Positions 43,121 through 53,967 of a DNA stretch of 64,000 bases are shown piece by piece (positions within the stretch are counted from its first letter, which is position 1; the number at the start of each line of letters is the position of its first letter). The DNA is from Cellulomonas persica (lineage in GTDB: Bacteria > Actinomycetota > Actinomycetes > Actinomycetales > Cellulomonadaceae). The stretch is from assembly GCF_007989825.1 (NCBI RefSeq), contig NZ_BJUA01000004.1, positions 62,001 through 126,000 on the forward strand, given 5' to 3'. The notes beneath the pieces are model-generated. The model saw only the letters and a program-made list of their open reading frames with translations, did not search any database and was not told the origin of the DNA. Position numbers and translations under genes: made by a program.

Positions 43121-44422
43121 ATGCCCAGCTCCGCCCCGTCGCTCCTGTCGCGCCGTTCGTGGCCCGAGACCCGCCGCATCTCCGAGATCCTGCGCAAGGA
43201 GACCGTCGGCGGCGCGCTGCTGCTGCTGGCCACGGTCGCCGCGCTGGTCTGGGCCAACTCCCCGGCGGCCGACTCGTACACCGCGCTGCGCGACCTGGAG
43301 GTCGGCCCGCACGCGCTGCACCTGCACCTGTCGCTGGGGACGTGGGCGGCGGACGGCCTGCTGGCGGTCTTCTTCTTCGTCGTCGGGCTCGAGCTCAAGC
43401 GCGAGTTCGTCGCCGGCGACCTGCGCGACCCGCGCCGCGCCGCGCTGCCGATCCTGGCGGCCGTGGGTGGCATGGCCGTCCCCGCGGTGATCTACGTAGC
43501 GGTGGCTTCACGCGCCGGCGGCGACGCGCTGCACGGCTGGGCGATCCCGACGGCGACCGACATCGCGTTCGCGCTCGCGGTCCTGGCCGTGGTCGGCACG
43601 CACCTGCCCGCGGCGCTGCGGACCTTCCTGCTGACGTTGGCCGTCGTCGACGACCTGCTCGCGGTCACGGTGATCGCGGTCTTCTACACCGACACCGTGC
43701 AGGTCGTGCCGCTTCTGGGGTCGCTCGCGGCGATCGCCCTGTTCGCGCTGGCGGTGCAGCGCAGGATCCGGTCGTGGTGGCTGCTGCTCCCGCTCGCGTT
43801 CGGTGCCTGGACGCTCATGCACGCCTCCGGGGTGCACGCGACCGTCGCGGGCGTGCTGCTGGGCTTCACTGTCCCGGTGCTGCGCAGCCGGCGCGCGGGC
43901 GGTCCGGACGCGGGCCCCGGGCTGGCCGAGCACTTTGAGCACCGGCTGCGCCCGCTGTCCGCGGGGGTGGCGGTGCCCGTGTTCGCGTTCTTCGCGGCGG
44001 GGGTGACGTTCGGCCGCCTGAGCGGCCTGGGATCGGCGCTGACCGATGCGGTGGCGCTGGGGATCGTGGCGGGTCTCGTCGTGGGCAAGCTCGTCGGCAT
44101 CCTGGGCACCACCTGGGTGGTCGCCCGGCTCACGCGTGCGCGGCTCGACCCGTCGCTGAGCTGGTGGGACGTCGTGGCGATCGGCGTGCTCGGCGGGATC
44201 GGGTTCACCGTCTCGCTGCTGATCGGTGAGCTCGCGTTCGACTCCGAGCTCCGTGCCGAGCACGTCAAGGTCGGCGTGCTCGTGGGCTCGGTCGTGGCGT
44301 CGCTGCTGGCGTCCGCGCTGCTGCGGGCGCGCAACCGTGCCTACCGGGCGATCGAGGAGGCGGAGGCGGTGGACGCCGACGCGGACGGTGTCCCGGACGT
44401 CTTCCAGGGGCGCGGGGTCTAG
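43121..44422 (+). CDS. nhaA: Na+/H+ antiporter NhaA
   Basis: The 433-residue protein has about 12 membrane segments with the NhaA signatures [52 protein letters not shown] and [19 protein letters not shown], whose DD pair is the ion site. It exports Na+ or Li+ in exchange for protons and controls cytoplasmic pH. The tail after residue 405 is acidic. It is preceded by a structured leader and followed directly by a damaged region. Confidence 0.95.
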   Translation: MPSSAPSLLSRRSWPETRRISEILRKETVGGALLLLATVAALVWANSPAADSYTALRDLEVGPHALHLHLSLGTWAADGLLAVFFFVVGLELKREFVAGDLRDPRRAALPILAAVGGMAVPAVIYVAVASRAGGDALHGWAIPTATDIAFALAVLAVVGTHLPAALRTFLLTLAVVDDLLAVTVIAVFYTDTVQVVPLLGSLAAIALFALAVQRRIRSWWLLLPLAFGAWTLMHASGVHATVAGVLLGFTVPVLRSRRAGGPDAGPGLAEHFEHRLRPLSAGVAVPVFAFFAAGVTFGRLSGLGSALTDAVALGIVAGLVVGKLVGILGTTWVVARLTRARLDPSLSWWDVVAIGVLGGIGFTVSLLIGELAFDSELRAEHVKVGVLVGSVVASLLASALLRARNRAYRAIEEAEAVDADADGVPDVFQGRGV

Positions 44423-44459
44423 GCACCCGGCGGCAGATCTGCCCACTGAGTTGGTCGTC

Positions 44460-44905
44460 GTGAGCACCTGGATCGGTGGGACGCTGCAGGCGACGGCCGC
44501 ACCGCCGACAGACGACGGGCCCTCAGCGGCGACCGCCGCTCACCTGCGCAGCCTTCCAGTGACCGAGCGGAACCCCGCGCTGAGCCTGGAACTAATCGCC
44601 TCTCTGCCGCCCGTGGCCCAGCAGAGCACCACGGTGACAGTCGATCCGGAGATGGCGCTCGGCACACCGCTGATCTATACCGATGGGACGGTCGTACCGG
44701 GCCGCTCTGAGGATGCGATCGAAGCTGCGGCCGCCCACGGGGGCACCGCGTGGGGCCCCATCGGAGGAGCGTGGAGCGCGGCCTCGACGAGCGGGTGCGG
44801 CGGGTGGGGCGATGACTCGACCGCCCGCGTCAGCTACCGGTGGTGGCTGAGCCAGACAGCATTCACGACGGCACACGTGCAGGGCTGTGGCTACAACTCG
44901 GCGAA
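44460..44905 (+). pseudogene. Fragment of a secreted/surface protein of foreign codon use
   Basis: The frame encodes STWIGGTLQAT and, later, GTPLIYTDGTVVPGRSED, then TSGCGGWGDDSTARVSYRWW and VQGCGYNSAKAG. Paired Cys/Trp/Gly residues look like the end of an exported protein, but no start with signal peptide exists and the frame runs on into the antisense of the FMN reductase. Codons such as CTA, TAT and TCT are rarer in the neighbours, suggesting acquired DNA. I read it as a fragment left by rearrangement; the 5' end is uncertain. Confidence 0.55.
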
Positions 44906-45359
44906 GGCCGGGGTCCGCCTCGGTGACGCTGAGCGCGCGGGTCGGCACGACCGCGCCGAGCTCGACGAGCACGGGCCGCAGGTGCACCTCCCCGACGAGC
45001 GCGTGCGCCGGGTTGCCCGACACGACGAGCGGGACGACGACCACACCGGCCAGGCCGTCGGGCCCGTACAGGTCGAGGAAGGCCTTGAGCAGGCCGGTGG
45101 AGGACGCCTTGTAGACCGGCGTCGCGACCACCGCGACGTCGGCGTCCGCGAGCGTGGTGCGCGCGGCGTCGGCGCGCGGGTGGTCGCTCGTGAGGATCTC
45201 GGCGGCGATGCCCGCCAGGTCGATCGTCGCGGTGACCTCGCCGGCGACGTGCGCGGCGACCGCGGCCGCGACCTGCTGGGCGGCGCCCAGCGTGCGCGAT
45301 CCCTCGCGCGGGTTCCCGGACACCACCACCACGGTGGGTCGGACTGTCTGCGTGCTCAT
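44592..45359 (-). CDS. NAD(P)H-dependent FMN reductase (SsuE/MsuE-like) with replaced C-terminus
   Basis: The frame encodes 255 residues. Residues 1-150 match NADPH-dependent FMN reductases: VVVSGNPREGSRTLGAAQQVA, VAVVATPVYKASSTGLLKAFLDLYG, VPLVVSGNPAHALVGEVHLRPVLVELGAVVPTRAL. From about residue 151 (base 44905) the text becomes Arg/Cys-rich and unlike the family, reading antisense to the fragment at 44460. The normal end is therefore lost. A SAM riboswitch precedes the ATG at 45359. Such reductases feed FMNH2 to sulfonate monooxygenases. Activity is doubtful. Confidence 0.75.
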   Translation of the reverse strand: MSTQTVRPTVVVVSGNPREGSRTLGAAQQVAAAVAAHVAGEVTATIDLAGIAAEILTSDHPRADAARTTLADADVAVVATPVYKASSTGLLKAFLDLYGPDGLAGVVVVPLVVSGNPAHALVGEVHLRPVLVELGAVVPTRALSVTEADPGLRRVVATALHVCRRECCLAQPPPVADAGGRVIAPPAAPARRGRAPRSSDGAPRGAPVGGRSFDRILRAARYDRPIGIDQRCAERHLRIDCHRGALLGHGRQRGD

Positions 45360-45365
45360 CTGCGT

Positions 45366-45492
45366 GCCCTCGCACTTCCCTCGTCCGTCACGGTTGCCGG
45401 CCCGCGGGCCGGCCCGGTCTTCCCCGGGAGCACCCCGTCGTGACCGGGGTTGCCGACCAGCGAGCCGGGGCTTGGCGCTGGTTCTCGTGACC
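45366..45492 (-). promoter_or_regulatory. SAM riboswitch (SAM-IV/SAM-I-IV variant) upstream of the FMN reductase
   Basis: On the minus strand GGTCACGAG, CCAGCGCCAAGCCCCGGCTC, GCTGGTCGGCAACCCC, GGGGTGCTCCCGGGGAAGACC and a 3' GAAGTGCGAGGG reproduce the SAM-IV layout seen at 25011. GGTC and GACC form P1. The GAGGG near the 3' end is also the Shine-Dalgarno of the reductase, 7 nt before its ATG. A TATACC -10 box lies just upstream on this strand (45502-45507). Confidence 0.78.
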
Positions 45493-45534
45493 TGGCAGAG
45501 GGGTATAGCAGCGGCGCTGAAAATGTGTACTGGA

Positions 45535-46497
45535 TCAGTCGGAAATCTCGTCAGATGGACCGGGACCGGACGGTCCACGGGCGTCGCCCGGCGGCAGGTT
45601 GACGAACTGGAACTGCCACTGGGCGGGCCGGTCGCGCGGCACCATGACGGTCGTCGCACCCGCGTCCCACGACGACGGGACGAGGAACATCGCGTCCGGT
45701 CCCTGCACGAGCAGCCGCAGGCCCCGGTGCCGCCAGCGCGGTGCCTGCGCAGCCACGCAGGCCTCGTCCGGGGCGGGCGCCACCTCGTCGTCGGGGTCGT
45801 CGACGACGCACAGGTCCTCGACGGTGATCGTCGTGTCCGTCAGGCGCAGCGGCGTCGTCGTGTCGAGCACGACGAGCGGCAGGTCGTCCAGGTGGCGAGC
45901 GGTCTGCTGCGCGAACCCGACGCCCGCCCAGCCCGCCGTGATCGACACGACCCACAGCACCCCGGCGACGACGAGCACCCACAGGCCCGGCACGACGCCC
46001 GTCGGCCGGTCCGGCACGTACCGCAGCGCACCCGCGGTCGCGAGGGCGCCCGCGGCGATCACGGCCGCCGCGACGAGCGGCAGCCACACCCACGACCCCC
46101 ACCACGCGTACGCGAGCAGGAGCAGCACCCCGATCCCGAGGACGCTCGCACCCGCGGCCGTGGCCGCCCGGGCACGCTCGGCGAGCCGCTCGACGCCGTC
46201 CGGGGCCGCCCGCAGCGCGCGTGCCCGCGCCTCGAGCCGTGCATGGACCGCCGCCGTCGCGACGAACAGCGTGGTCAGCACGACGAGCGGCACGGCCAGC
46301 GACTTCGGAGAGCGCATGACGAACTCGCGTGGCGAGAGCCCTACCGTGTCCACGTCCAGCCCGAAGTACCAGAGCTCGGACCGCGTGAACGCGTACCCGT
46401 AGTAGAAGAGGAACGCCGAGACGAACGTCGCGGGCGCGACGAACTGCGTCACCACCGGGAGCCACGCGGGCAGCGCACGCCGCGGCTCGTCGCTCAT
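45535..46497 (-). CDS. Membrane protein of unknown function
   Basis: The 320-residue protein has four to five hydrophobic segments: about residues 15-34 (FVAPATFVSAFLFYYGYAF), 65-83, 115-133, 137-157 and 170-188. A soluble, presumably extracytoplasmic domain (190-320) has a Cys pair and VEDLCVVDD. I do not recognise the family. Its ATG overlaps the stop of the upstream lipoprotein gene (ATGA), so the two are translated together. Confidence 0.75.
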   Translation of the reverse strand: MSDEPRRALPAWLPVVTQFVAPATFVSAFLFYYGYAFTRSELWYFGLDVDTVGLSPREFVMRSPKSLAVPLVVLTTLFVATAAVHARLEARARALRAAPDGVERLAERARAATAAGASVLGIGVLLLLAYAWWGSWVWLPLVAAAVIAAGALATAGALRYVPDRPTGVVPGLWVLVVAGVLWVVSITAGWAGVGFAQQTARHLDDLPLVVLDTTTPLRLTDTTITVEDLCVVDDPDDEVAPAPDEACVAAQAPRWRHRGLRLLVQGPDAMFLVPSSWDAGATTVMVPRDRPAQWQFQFVNLPPGDARGPSGPGPSDEISD

Positions 46498-47303
46498 CCC
46501 TGGTCCCCGTCGTCGCCCGGGTCCTCAACCGGTTCGTCGGAAGGGTCGTCGGAGGGTTCGTCGGACGGCTCGTCGGACCCGTCGTCGAAGAAGGGACGTT
46601 GGCTCTCGTCGACGAGGGGGAGCGGCCCGCCCGGTGCGGCGAGCATGAGCTCGACGGCGTGCGCGCAGTCGGCGTCGCTGACCGTCTCGGCGCACCGCAG
46701 CCACCCGCGTGCGCGGACCGTCGCCTCGAGGTCCAGGTGCTCGGGGTCGACCGGGACCGCCGAGAGCCGGCACCCGTCGGGTGGCAGGTCCACGTCGACG
46801 CACACCCCGCCGGACGCGAGGTCGCCGCACGCGGCGTCGTCGAAACGCCAGTCGTCGCCGCTGAGCTCCAGCCGCTCGACGTGGAACGTGATCCCGTCGG
46901 TCAGCTCGACGCCCGCGACGCCGCCGTTCCAGAACAGCGTGCCGCACGACGCCACGCCGTCGAAGCTCGCGATCCCGTCGACGGGCGGTGCCGTCGTGAC
47001 CACCGGCTGCCGGCCAGGCGGCTTCTGCGGCTCCTCGCCGCCGCGGGGCGTCGCGGGCTCGCGCTCGTCGGACGGCTCGTCGGGCGTCCCGCCCGGTCCG
47101 CTCGCCTGCGTGACCGCGTCCACCGTCGCGCTCGTCGGCTCCCCGGGCGGCCCGGCGCACGCCGCGACGACGGCAAGGGTCGCCAGGACGACGAGGAGCC
47201 GGGCGGCCGGGCGGGTGGGCCTGACGGTGCTGCGGGGCGCGGCCGGACCGTGCCGGGCCACGATCGGCGGGCTGCCGCTGGGTGGGACGGTCGTCGGTCG
47301 CAT
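46494..47303 (-). CDS. Lipoprotein of unknown function
   Basis: The 269-residue protein has a basic, Pro-rich N-terminus, a hydrophobic segment (about 35-47) and lipobox VVAAC. A low-complexity linker (residues 50-105) follows. A cysteine-bearing domain (SCGTLFWNGG, DDAACGD, GGVCVDVDL, GCRLSAV, LRCAETVSDADCAHAVELM) comes next, and the end is an acidic SDEPSDEP repeat. It is co-translated with the membrane protein, suggesting a two-part envelope complex. The long N-terminus before the signal is odd; a shorter start may be used. Confidence 0.75.
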   Translation of the reverse strand: MRPTTVPPSGSPPIVARHGPAAPRSTVRPTRPAARLLVVLATLAVVAACAGPPGEPTSATVDAVTQASGPGGTPDEPSDEREPATPRGGEEPQKPPGRQPVVTTAPPVDGIASFDGVASCGTLFWNGGVAGVELTDGITFHVERLELSGDDWRFDDAACGDLASGGVCVDVDLPPDGCRLSAVPVDPEHLDLEATVRARGWLRCAETVSDADCAHAVELMLAAPGGPLPLVDESQRPFFDDGSDEPSDEPSDDPSDEPVEDPGDDGDQG

Positions 47304-47453
47304 GGCTCCTCCCCGTCCGGAGTGCTCGCTGCGTACCCGAGAGGTGCCCCGAGACGGTGCGCGTGATACTGAGGAACGTCAGCCGAGGCCCGACGCCTCG
47401 GTGTCCACAGGGCGGGAGTCCCGGACGGGCTCGGCCGGTCATCACTAGCCTGA

Positions 47454-48833
<1,380 letters not shown>

Positions 48834-48890
48834 TCCGGTCCGCGAGGCTCCGGACTCGGCGCAGCACGCGCCGAGCAGGGCGGAGCAGGC

Positions 48891-48927
48891 ACGAAGGCGG
48901 CGAGGAGCACGTCCTCGCCGCCTTCGT
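48891..48927 (+). terminator. Terminator after gdhA
   Basis: A perfect 16-bp stem (ACGAAGGCGGCGAGGA at 48891-48906, complement at 48912-48927) with a 5-nt loop lies 57 bp after gdhA and 46 bp before the GH6 lipoprotein gene. Confidence 0.85.
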
Positions 48928-48973
48928 CGTGTCTGCGCCCGGACACCCCCGCCGGAACGGCAGGATCTGCCCC

Positions 48974-50005
48974 GTGAGATCCGTGCGCCGCGCAGCGGCC
49001 CTCGTCGCGCTCGCGGTGCTGCTCGCCGCATGCAGCGCCACCGACGGCCCGACGACCCCGCCCACCTCGTCGTCGGACGACCCGGCCCCGCCCGCGACCG
49101 GCGCCGCGACGCCCGACGCGACCCCGACCTCGTCGGCCGCGGGCCCGACCCCCGACGCGGCCAGCCCGGGCGCGCTCTACCTCGCGCCGGGCTCGCAGGC
49201 CGCCGCGGCGTGGCAGGCGGCGGCCGGGCAGGACAAGGAGCTGCTCGCGCGGATCGCGCAGCAGCCGCAGGCGACGTGGATCGGGGACTGGGTCGACGCG
49301 GCGACCGCACGCGACCAGGTCGCGGCGCTCACCGCGGGTGCCGTCGAGGCCGACGCGACCGCGGTCCTCGTCGTGTACGCGATCCCCGGGCGGGACTGCG
49401 GCCTGCACTCGGCGGGCGGCGTCGAGACGAGCGAGTACGCGGCGTGGGTCGAGACGGTGGCGAGCGGGATCCAGGGCTCCCCGATCGTCGTGCTCGAGCC
49501 GGACGCGCTCGCGCAGCTCGGCGACTGCGACGGCCAGGGCGACCGCGTGGGCTTCCTGGCGCACGCGGCGCGCGTGCTCGACGAGGCCGGTGCGCGCGTC
49601 TACCTCGACGCGGGCCACTCGGGCTGGCACCCGGCCGCCGAGACCGCGCGGCGGATCGCGCTCGTCGGCACCGAGCACCTCGCAGGGTTCGCGCTCAACA
49701 CGTCGAACTACCAGACCACGGCCGACTCGCGCGCCTACGGCGAGCAGGTGTCGGCGGCGCTCGGCGGGCTGCGGTTCGTCGTGGACACCTCGCGCAACGG
49801 CAACGGCAGCAACGGCGAGTGGTGCAACCCACGAGGCCGCGCGCTGGGCGACGCGCCGCGCCTCGTCGACGACGGCACGGCGCTCGACGCGCTGCTGTGG
49901 GTCAAGGCGCCGGGCGAGTCCGACGGCGCGTGCAACGGCGGCCCCGAGGCGGGCCGCTGGTGGCAGGAGATCGCCCTCGAGCTGGCCCGCAACGCGGCCG
50001 GGTGA
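48974..50005 (+). CDS. GH6 family glycoside hydrolase, lipoprotein, without a CBM
   Basis: The 343-residue protein has a lipoprotein signal (RRAAALVALAVLLAAC, Cys near residue 20) and a 45-residue Thr/Pro/Ser linker. A GH6 catalytic domain follows with YAIPGRDCGLHSAGG, VLEPDALAQLGDCDGQGDR and WVKAPGESDGACNGG; all candidate catalytic Asp residues are present. It is about 60% alike, by eye, to the catalytic domain of the CenA gene at 54778. The GTG lies 7 nt after CAGGAT (leaderless). It likely cuts beta-1,4-glucan at the cell surface. Confidence 0.93.
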   Translation: MRSVRRAAALVALAVLLAACSATDGPTTPPTSSSDDPAPPATGAATPDATPTSSAAGPTPDAASPGALYLAPGSQAAAAWQAAAGQDKELLARIAQQPQATWIGDWVDAATARDQVAALTAGAVEADATAVLVVYAIPGRDCGLHSAGGVETSEYAAWVETVASGIQGSPIVVLEPDALAQLGDCDGQGDRVGFLAHAARVLDEAGARVYLDAGHSGWHPAAETARRIALVGTEHLAGFALNTSNYQTTADSRAYGEQVSAALGGLRFVVDTSRNGNGSNGEWCNPRGRALGDAPRLVDDGTALDALLWVKAPGESDGACNGGPEAGRWWQEIALELARNAAG

Positions 50006-50170
50006 CGCGGGGCCGACGGTGCTCGACATCGGCACGCCGGCGTGAGGTCGTCAGGTGCGCGTGAGGTCGTCAGGTGCCGCCGACGACGTCGCGTGCTTCT
50101 GACGTCGCGTCGGCGGCGACGGCCCGGAAATCGTTGGAGAGGGTCGGTGGGGGCGGCCTAGCGTCGGGGC

Positions 50171-51271
50171 GTGACTTCTGGCCAGTGGCGCGTGGTGCGC
50201 GCCGAGCGGACCGCGGTGCTCGTCGTACCCGCCGGTCCCTCCGGCGACCCCGGTGACACCGCCGAGGCGGCGGCCGAGCCGGTGCAGGCGCCCCGCGCCG
50301 ACGACGGGCTCGCGGACTCCGGTGACGGCCGGCCCGAGCCGCTGCGCGCCGGTCTGGCACGGGACGGGCTCGCCGACTCCGACGAGGGCCGGACGACCGT
50401 GGCCGTGGGGGACCTCGTCGCGCTGGACCCCGAGTCCGGGCTCGTCGCGACGGTGCTGCCGCGCCGCTCCGCGCTCGTGCGCGACACCGCCGGCCGCACG
50501 TCGCACGTGCAGGTGCTCGCCGCGAACGTCGACGTCGTGCTCGTCGTCGAGCACCTCGACCCCGACCCCGACCTCGGGCGCGTCGAACGGCTCCTGACGC
50601 TCGCGTGGCGGTCGGGCGCGCAGCCGGTCGTCGTCCTCACCAAGGCGGACCTGGTGCCCGACCCTCACGGCATGGCCCAGGACGTCGCGGCCGCGGCGCT
50701 CGCGGTCGACGTGCACGTCGTCTCCGCCGCGACGGGCGAGGGCCTCGAGCCGGTGCGCGCGCTGCTCGGCCCCGGGGTGACGCTCGTCGTCGTCGGGCCC
50801 TCGGGTGCGGGCAAGTCGACGCTCGTCAACGCGCTCGCGGGCCGCGAGATCATGGCCACGGGCGAGCGTCGGCAGGACGGGCGCGGTCGGCACACGACCA
50901 CGCACCGCGAGCTGGTCCCGCTGCCGGGCGGCGCGATGCTCATCGACACCCCGGGCCTGCGAGCCGTGGGCCTGGTCGCCGACGCCGACGCGCTCGACCA
51001 CACGTTCGCGGACGTCGCCGAGCTCGCGGCCCGCTGCCGGTTCGCGGACTGCTCGCACACGAGGGAGCCGGGCTGCGCGGTGCTCGCCGCGCTCGACGGC
51101 GGCGAGCTCGACCAGCGCCGCTTCGCGAGCTGGCGCAAGCTCGAGCGTGAGGCCGCCTACCAGGAGCGCCGGGTCGACGCGCGTCTGGCCGCCGCCGAGA
51201 AGGCGCGCTGGAAGCGGATCACCCAGGCCTACCACCGCGGCCAACGAGGAGCCGGCGCTCCACGCCCCTGA
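50171..51271 (+). CDS. rsgA: Ribosome small subunit-dependent GTPase RsgA
   Basis: The 366-residue circularly permuted GTPase has G4 LTKADLVP, G5 [12 protein letters not shown]1 [19 protein letters not shown]2 [11 protein letters not shown] and G3 [12 protein letters not shown] in that order. A zinc site follows in [16 protein letters not shown]. An OB-fold comes first, with a 45-residue insertion ([13 protein letters not shown]...[11 protein letters not shown]) inside it that contains two GLADS copies. It helps mature the 30S subunit. GTG is 6 nt from TAGCGT, so leaderless. Confidence 0.95.
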   Translation: MTSGQWRVVRAERTAVLVVPAGPSGDPGDTAEAAAEPVQAPRADDGLADSGDGRPEPLRAGLARDGLADSDEGRTTVAVGDLVALDPESGLVATVLPRRSALVRDTAGRTSHVQVLAANVDVVLVVEHLDPDPDLGRVERLLTLAWRSGAQPVVVLTKADLVPDPHGMAQDVAAAALAVDVHVVSAATGEGLEPVRALLGPGVTLVVVGPSGAGKSTLVNALAGREIMATGERRQDGRGRHTTTHRELVPLPGGAMLIDTPGLRAVGLVADADALDHTFADVAELAARCRFADCSHTREPGCAVLAALDGGELDQRRFASWRKLEREAAYQERRVDARLAAAEKARWKRITQAYHRGQRGAGAPRP

Positions 51272-51299
51272 CCCGCCCCGGTCCTGCCGCCCATGAACA

Positions 51300-51348
51300 G
51301 CTGACGCGTCCTGGTGCGGCCGCGCACACATGGCTGACGCGTCCTGGT
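51300..51348. repeat. Short intergenic direct repeat
   Basis: GCTGACGCGTCCTGGT occurs at 51300-51315 and 51333-51348 (33-bp spacing), after rsgA. A second small direct repeat, GTGAGGTCGTCAGGTGC at 50042-50058 and 50061-50077, precedes rsgA. Neither encodes anything I recognise. Confidence 0.6.
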
Positions 51349-51423
51349 CCGGTGCGCACGCACCGCTCGCGCGGTCCGCCCAGTGGTGCGGTGCTGTGTT
51401 CGTCTGCGGGGGACAATCGGGCC

Positions 51424-51795
51424 GTGCCACCTCGTCGTCGTACCGATCCTGCCGCCGGCCGCGCGGCGCTCGCGGCGTGGCGCGCGGACCTGTCGTCCGT
51501 CGTCGCCCGCCGGACCGCCGTGCGGTTCACGCTCGAGGAGCTCGCCGAGGTGGCGCCCGGCAACTCCGTCGAGGTGCGGGTCCCGCCCGACGGTGCGGTT
51601 CAAGCCGTCGCCGGTCCGCGGCACACGCGCGGCACGCCGCCGAACGTCGTCGAGACCGACCCGCAGACCTGGCTCGAGCTCGCCACGGGCGCGCTGGCCT
51701 GGCCGGACGCGCTCGCGGACGGTCGCGTCCACGCCTCGGGCGAGCGCGCAGACCTCTCCGACTGGCTCCCCCTCCAGGCCACCCGCATCCGCTGA
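51424..51795 (+). CDS. Sterol carrier family-like small protein
   Basis: The 123-residue protein has the pattern of the actinobacterial sterol-carrier (SCP2-like) family: [32 protein letters not shown] and [36 protein letters not shown]. It would bind a lipid or other hydrophobic ligand. GTG at 51424 lies 6 nt after GACAAT (leaderless). Function is not known. Confidence 0.82.
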   Translation: MPPRRRTDPAAGRAALAAWRADLSSVVARRTAVRFTLEELAEVAPGNSVEVRVPPDGAVQAVAGPRHTRGTPPNVVETDPQTWLELATGALAWPDALADGRVHASGERADLSDWLPLQATRIR

Positions 51796-51980
51796 CCACC
51801 CCGACCGCGCGCCGCCCGGCCCGCCCGTGCGCCACCCCGGCCCACGCGGCGGGCGGAGGGGCAGGCCCGGTGGGTGGGGCCGGGACTCTTGTCCCGGCAA
51901 ATCCCGACCGGGCGGTAAGAAACTCGAGGAGGCGCCGTGGCCGCATCCGGCGCCGCACGCCAGCCCGGAAAGGCCCCACC

Positions 51981-53903
51981 ATGACCGACTTCTCACCCCT
52001 CCTGCAGCCCGGACGCATCGGCTCCCTCACCCTTCCGAACCGCGTGATCATGGCCCCGATGGGGACCGAGATGGGTACGCACGAGGGCCTGTTCACCGAG
52101 CGTGAGATCGCGTACTACACCGAGCGTGCCAAGGGCGGCACGGGCCTCGTCGTGACCGGGATCAGCGCGGTCTCGCAGGACTACGAGCAGATCAACCCCG
52201 GCCTGTGCCGCGTCGACACGGACGACTGCATCCCCGGCCTGACCGCGCTCGCGCGCTCGGTGCACGAGGTCGGCGGCCTCATCTCGCTGCAGCTCACCGC
52301 GGGCCTCGGCCGCAACATCAACGTCGTCGACCCGCAGCGGCTGCCGATCTCCGCGTCGGACAACCCGCACTACGCGACGCCGGACGTGCTGTGCCGCCCG
52401 CTCGAGACCGACGAGATCCGGGTGCTGGTGCAGCGGTTCGGTGAGGCCGCCGCGCGCGCCGCGACCGCGGGGATCGACGCGATCGACATCCACGGCCACA
52501 CGGGCTACCTGATCGACCAGTTCATGAGCCCGCAGTGGAACCGCCGGACCGACGAGTACGGCGGCTCGACCGAGAACCGGTGCCGGTTCGCCGTCGAGAT
52601 CATCCAGGCGGTCAAGGAGGCGGCGCCCGGCCTGCCGGTGAGCTTCCGGCTCTCGGTGGACCACCGCTACCCGGGCGGTCGCGGGGTCGCCGAGTCGCAG
52701 GAGATCGCGCGGATCCTCCAGGACGCCGGCATCGACCTGATGATGGCCGACGAGGGCTCGTACGAGGCCATGGACTACGTCTTCCCGCCGTACTACCTGG
52801 GCGACGCACCCATGGTGCCCGCGGCGCGCGCGATGAAGGACGTCCTGACGATCCCCGTGATGGCGGTCGGCAACCTCACGCCCGAGAACGCGGTCGCGGC
52901 GCTCGAGAACGGTGACGCGGACTTCGTCGGGATCGGGCGCGGCCTGATCGCCGACCCGCAGTGGGCGGGCAAGATCGCGGCGGGCCGCCGCGCGGACATC
53001 CGCCCGTGCATCCGGTGCAACCAGCTGTGCGTCGGCAACGCGTTCTTCGCGCTCCCGCTGGGCTGTGCGGTCAACCCGCAGGTCGGGCTCGAGCGCGAGC
53101 GCGTGCTCACGCCCGTCGACCAGCCGCGCCGCGTCGCGGTCGTCGGTGGCGGACCCGCGGGCCTCGAGGCCGCGCGCGTGGCGGCCGTCCGCGGCCACGA
53201 CGTCGACCTGTACGAGGCCGAGGACCACCTCGGCGGTGTGCTGTGGCCCGCCGCGACGCCGGACTTCAAGTCCGAGCTGCGCTCGATGATCGGCTGGTGG
53301 GAGCGGCAGCTCGCGGCCCTGCCCGTGCGCATCCACCTGGGCACGACGATCACCGCGGACTCGCCGGAGCTGGACGGCGTCGACGACGTCATCGTCGCGA
53401 CGGGCGCGAGCCCCGTGGTGCCGCAGTCGATCCCCGGGATCGACCTCGCGGTCGACGTCGTCGACGCGCACCTGGACCGTACGCGGCTCGGCCGCCGGGT
53501 CGTGGTCGCGGGCGGCGGGCTGTCGGGTGTGGACCTCGCGCTCGAGCTCGCGGAGGACGGGCACGAGGTGACCGTCGTCGAGATGGCCGACGAGATCGCC
53601 GCCGACCTGCTGATCATCAACAAGATCACGTTGCTGCGCCGGCTCGACGCCGCGGGTGTCCGCGTGCTGACCGGGCACTCGGTGGTGCGTGTGAGCGACT
53701 CGGGTGCGACGGCGCAGGGCCCGGACGGTCCGGTCGAGCTCGCGGCGGACACGGTCGTCGCCGCGTTCGGCGTGCGCGCGGCGCGCAGCCTGGCGGACGC
53801 GCTCGAGGGCCGGGCCAAGGTGCACGCGGTCGGTGACTGCGTCCACCCGGCGAAGGTCGCCGAGGCGGTCAACGCCGGCTTCGAGGCGGCCTTCGCGCTG
53901 TGA
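51981..53903 (+). CDS. NADH:flavin oxidoreductase / 2,4-dienoyl-CoA reductase-like (OYE family)
   Basis: The 640-residue protein has an N-terminal old-yellow-enzyme barrel (PNRVIMAPMGTEMGTHEGLFTE, HGHTGYLIDQFMSPQWNRRTDEYGGS). The four-Cys Fe-S motif CIRCNQLCVGNAFFALPLGC lies near residues 338-357. C-terminal FAD (VAVVGGGPAGLEAARVAA) and NADH (VVVAGGGLSGVDLALELAE) domains follow. FMN, 4Fe-4S and FAD are expected cofactors. The substrate could be a dienoyl-CoA or another enone. A terminator follows at 53907. Confidence 0.92.
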   Translation: MTDFSPLLQPGRIGSLTLPNRVIMAPMGTEMGTHEGLFTEREIAYYTERAKGGTGLVVTGISAVSQDYEQINPGLCRVDTDDCIPGLTALARSVHEVGGLISLQLTAGLGRNINVVDPQRLPISASDNPHYATPDVLCRPLETDEIRVLVQRFGEAAARAATAGIDAIDIHGHTGYLIDQFMSPQWNRRTDEYGGSTENRCRFAVEIIQAVKEAAPGLPVSFRLSVDHRYPGGRGVAESQEIARILQDAGIDLMMADEGSYEAMDYVFPPYYLGDAPMVPAARAMKDVLTIPVMAVGNLTPENAVAALENGDADFVGIGRGLIADPQWAGKIAAGRRADIRPCIRCNQLCVGNAFFALPLGCAVNPQVGLERERVLTPVDQPRRVAVVGGGPAGLEAARVAAVRGHDVDLYEAEDHLGGVLWPAATPDFKSELRSMIGWWERQLAALPVRIHLGTTITADSPELDGVDDVIVATGASPVVPQSIPGIDLAVDVVDAHLDRTRLGRRVVVAGGGLSGVDLALELAEDGHEVTVVEMADEIAADLLIINKITLLRRLDAAGVRVLTGHSVVRVSDSGATAQGPDGPVELAADTVVAAFGVRAARSLADALEGRAKVHAVGDCVHPAKVAEAVNAGFEAAFAL

Positions 53904-53906
53904 GCC

Positions 53907-53947
53907 CCGGGACGTGCCGGCCCCGCCCCCGGGTCGGCACGTCCCGG
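53907..53947 (+). terminator. Terminator after the OYE-family gene
   Basis: A perfect 13-bp stem (CCGGGACGTGCCG at 53907-53919, complement at 53935-53947) with a 15-nt loop starts 4 bp past the stop codon. Confidence 0.8.
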
Positions 53948-53967
53948 CTCTGGCCTAGGATCGCGGG

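Noticed and set aside
50051-51430. Minus-strand frame opposite rsgA
   Set aside because: rsgA has all G motifs in permuted order and a leaderless promoter. The opposite frame is Arg/Val-rich without recognisable domains.
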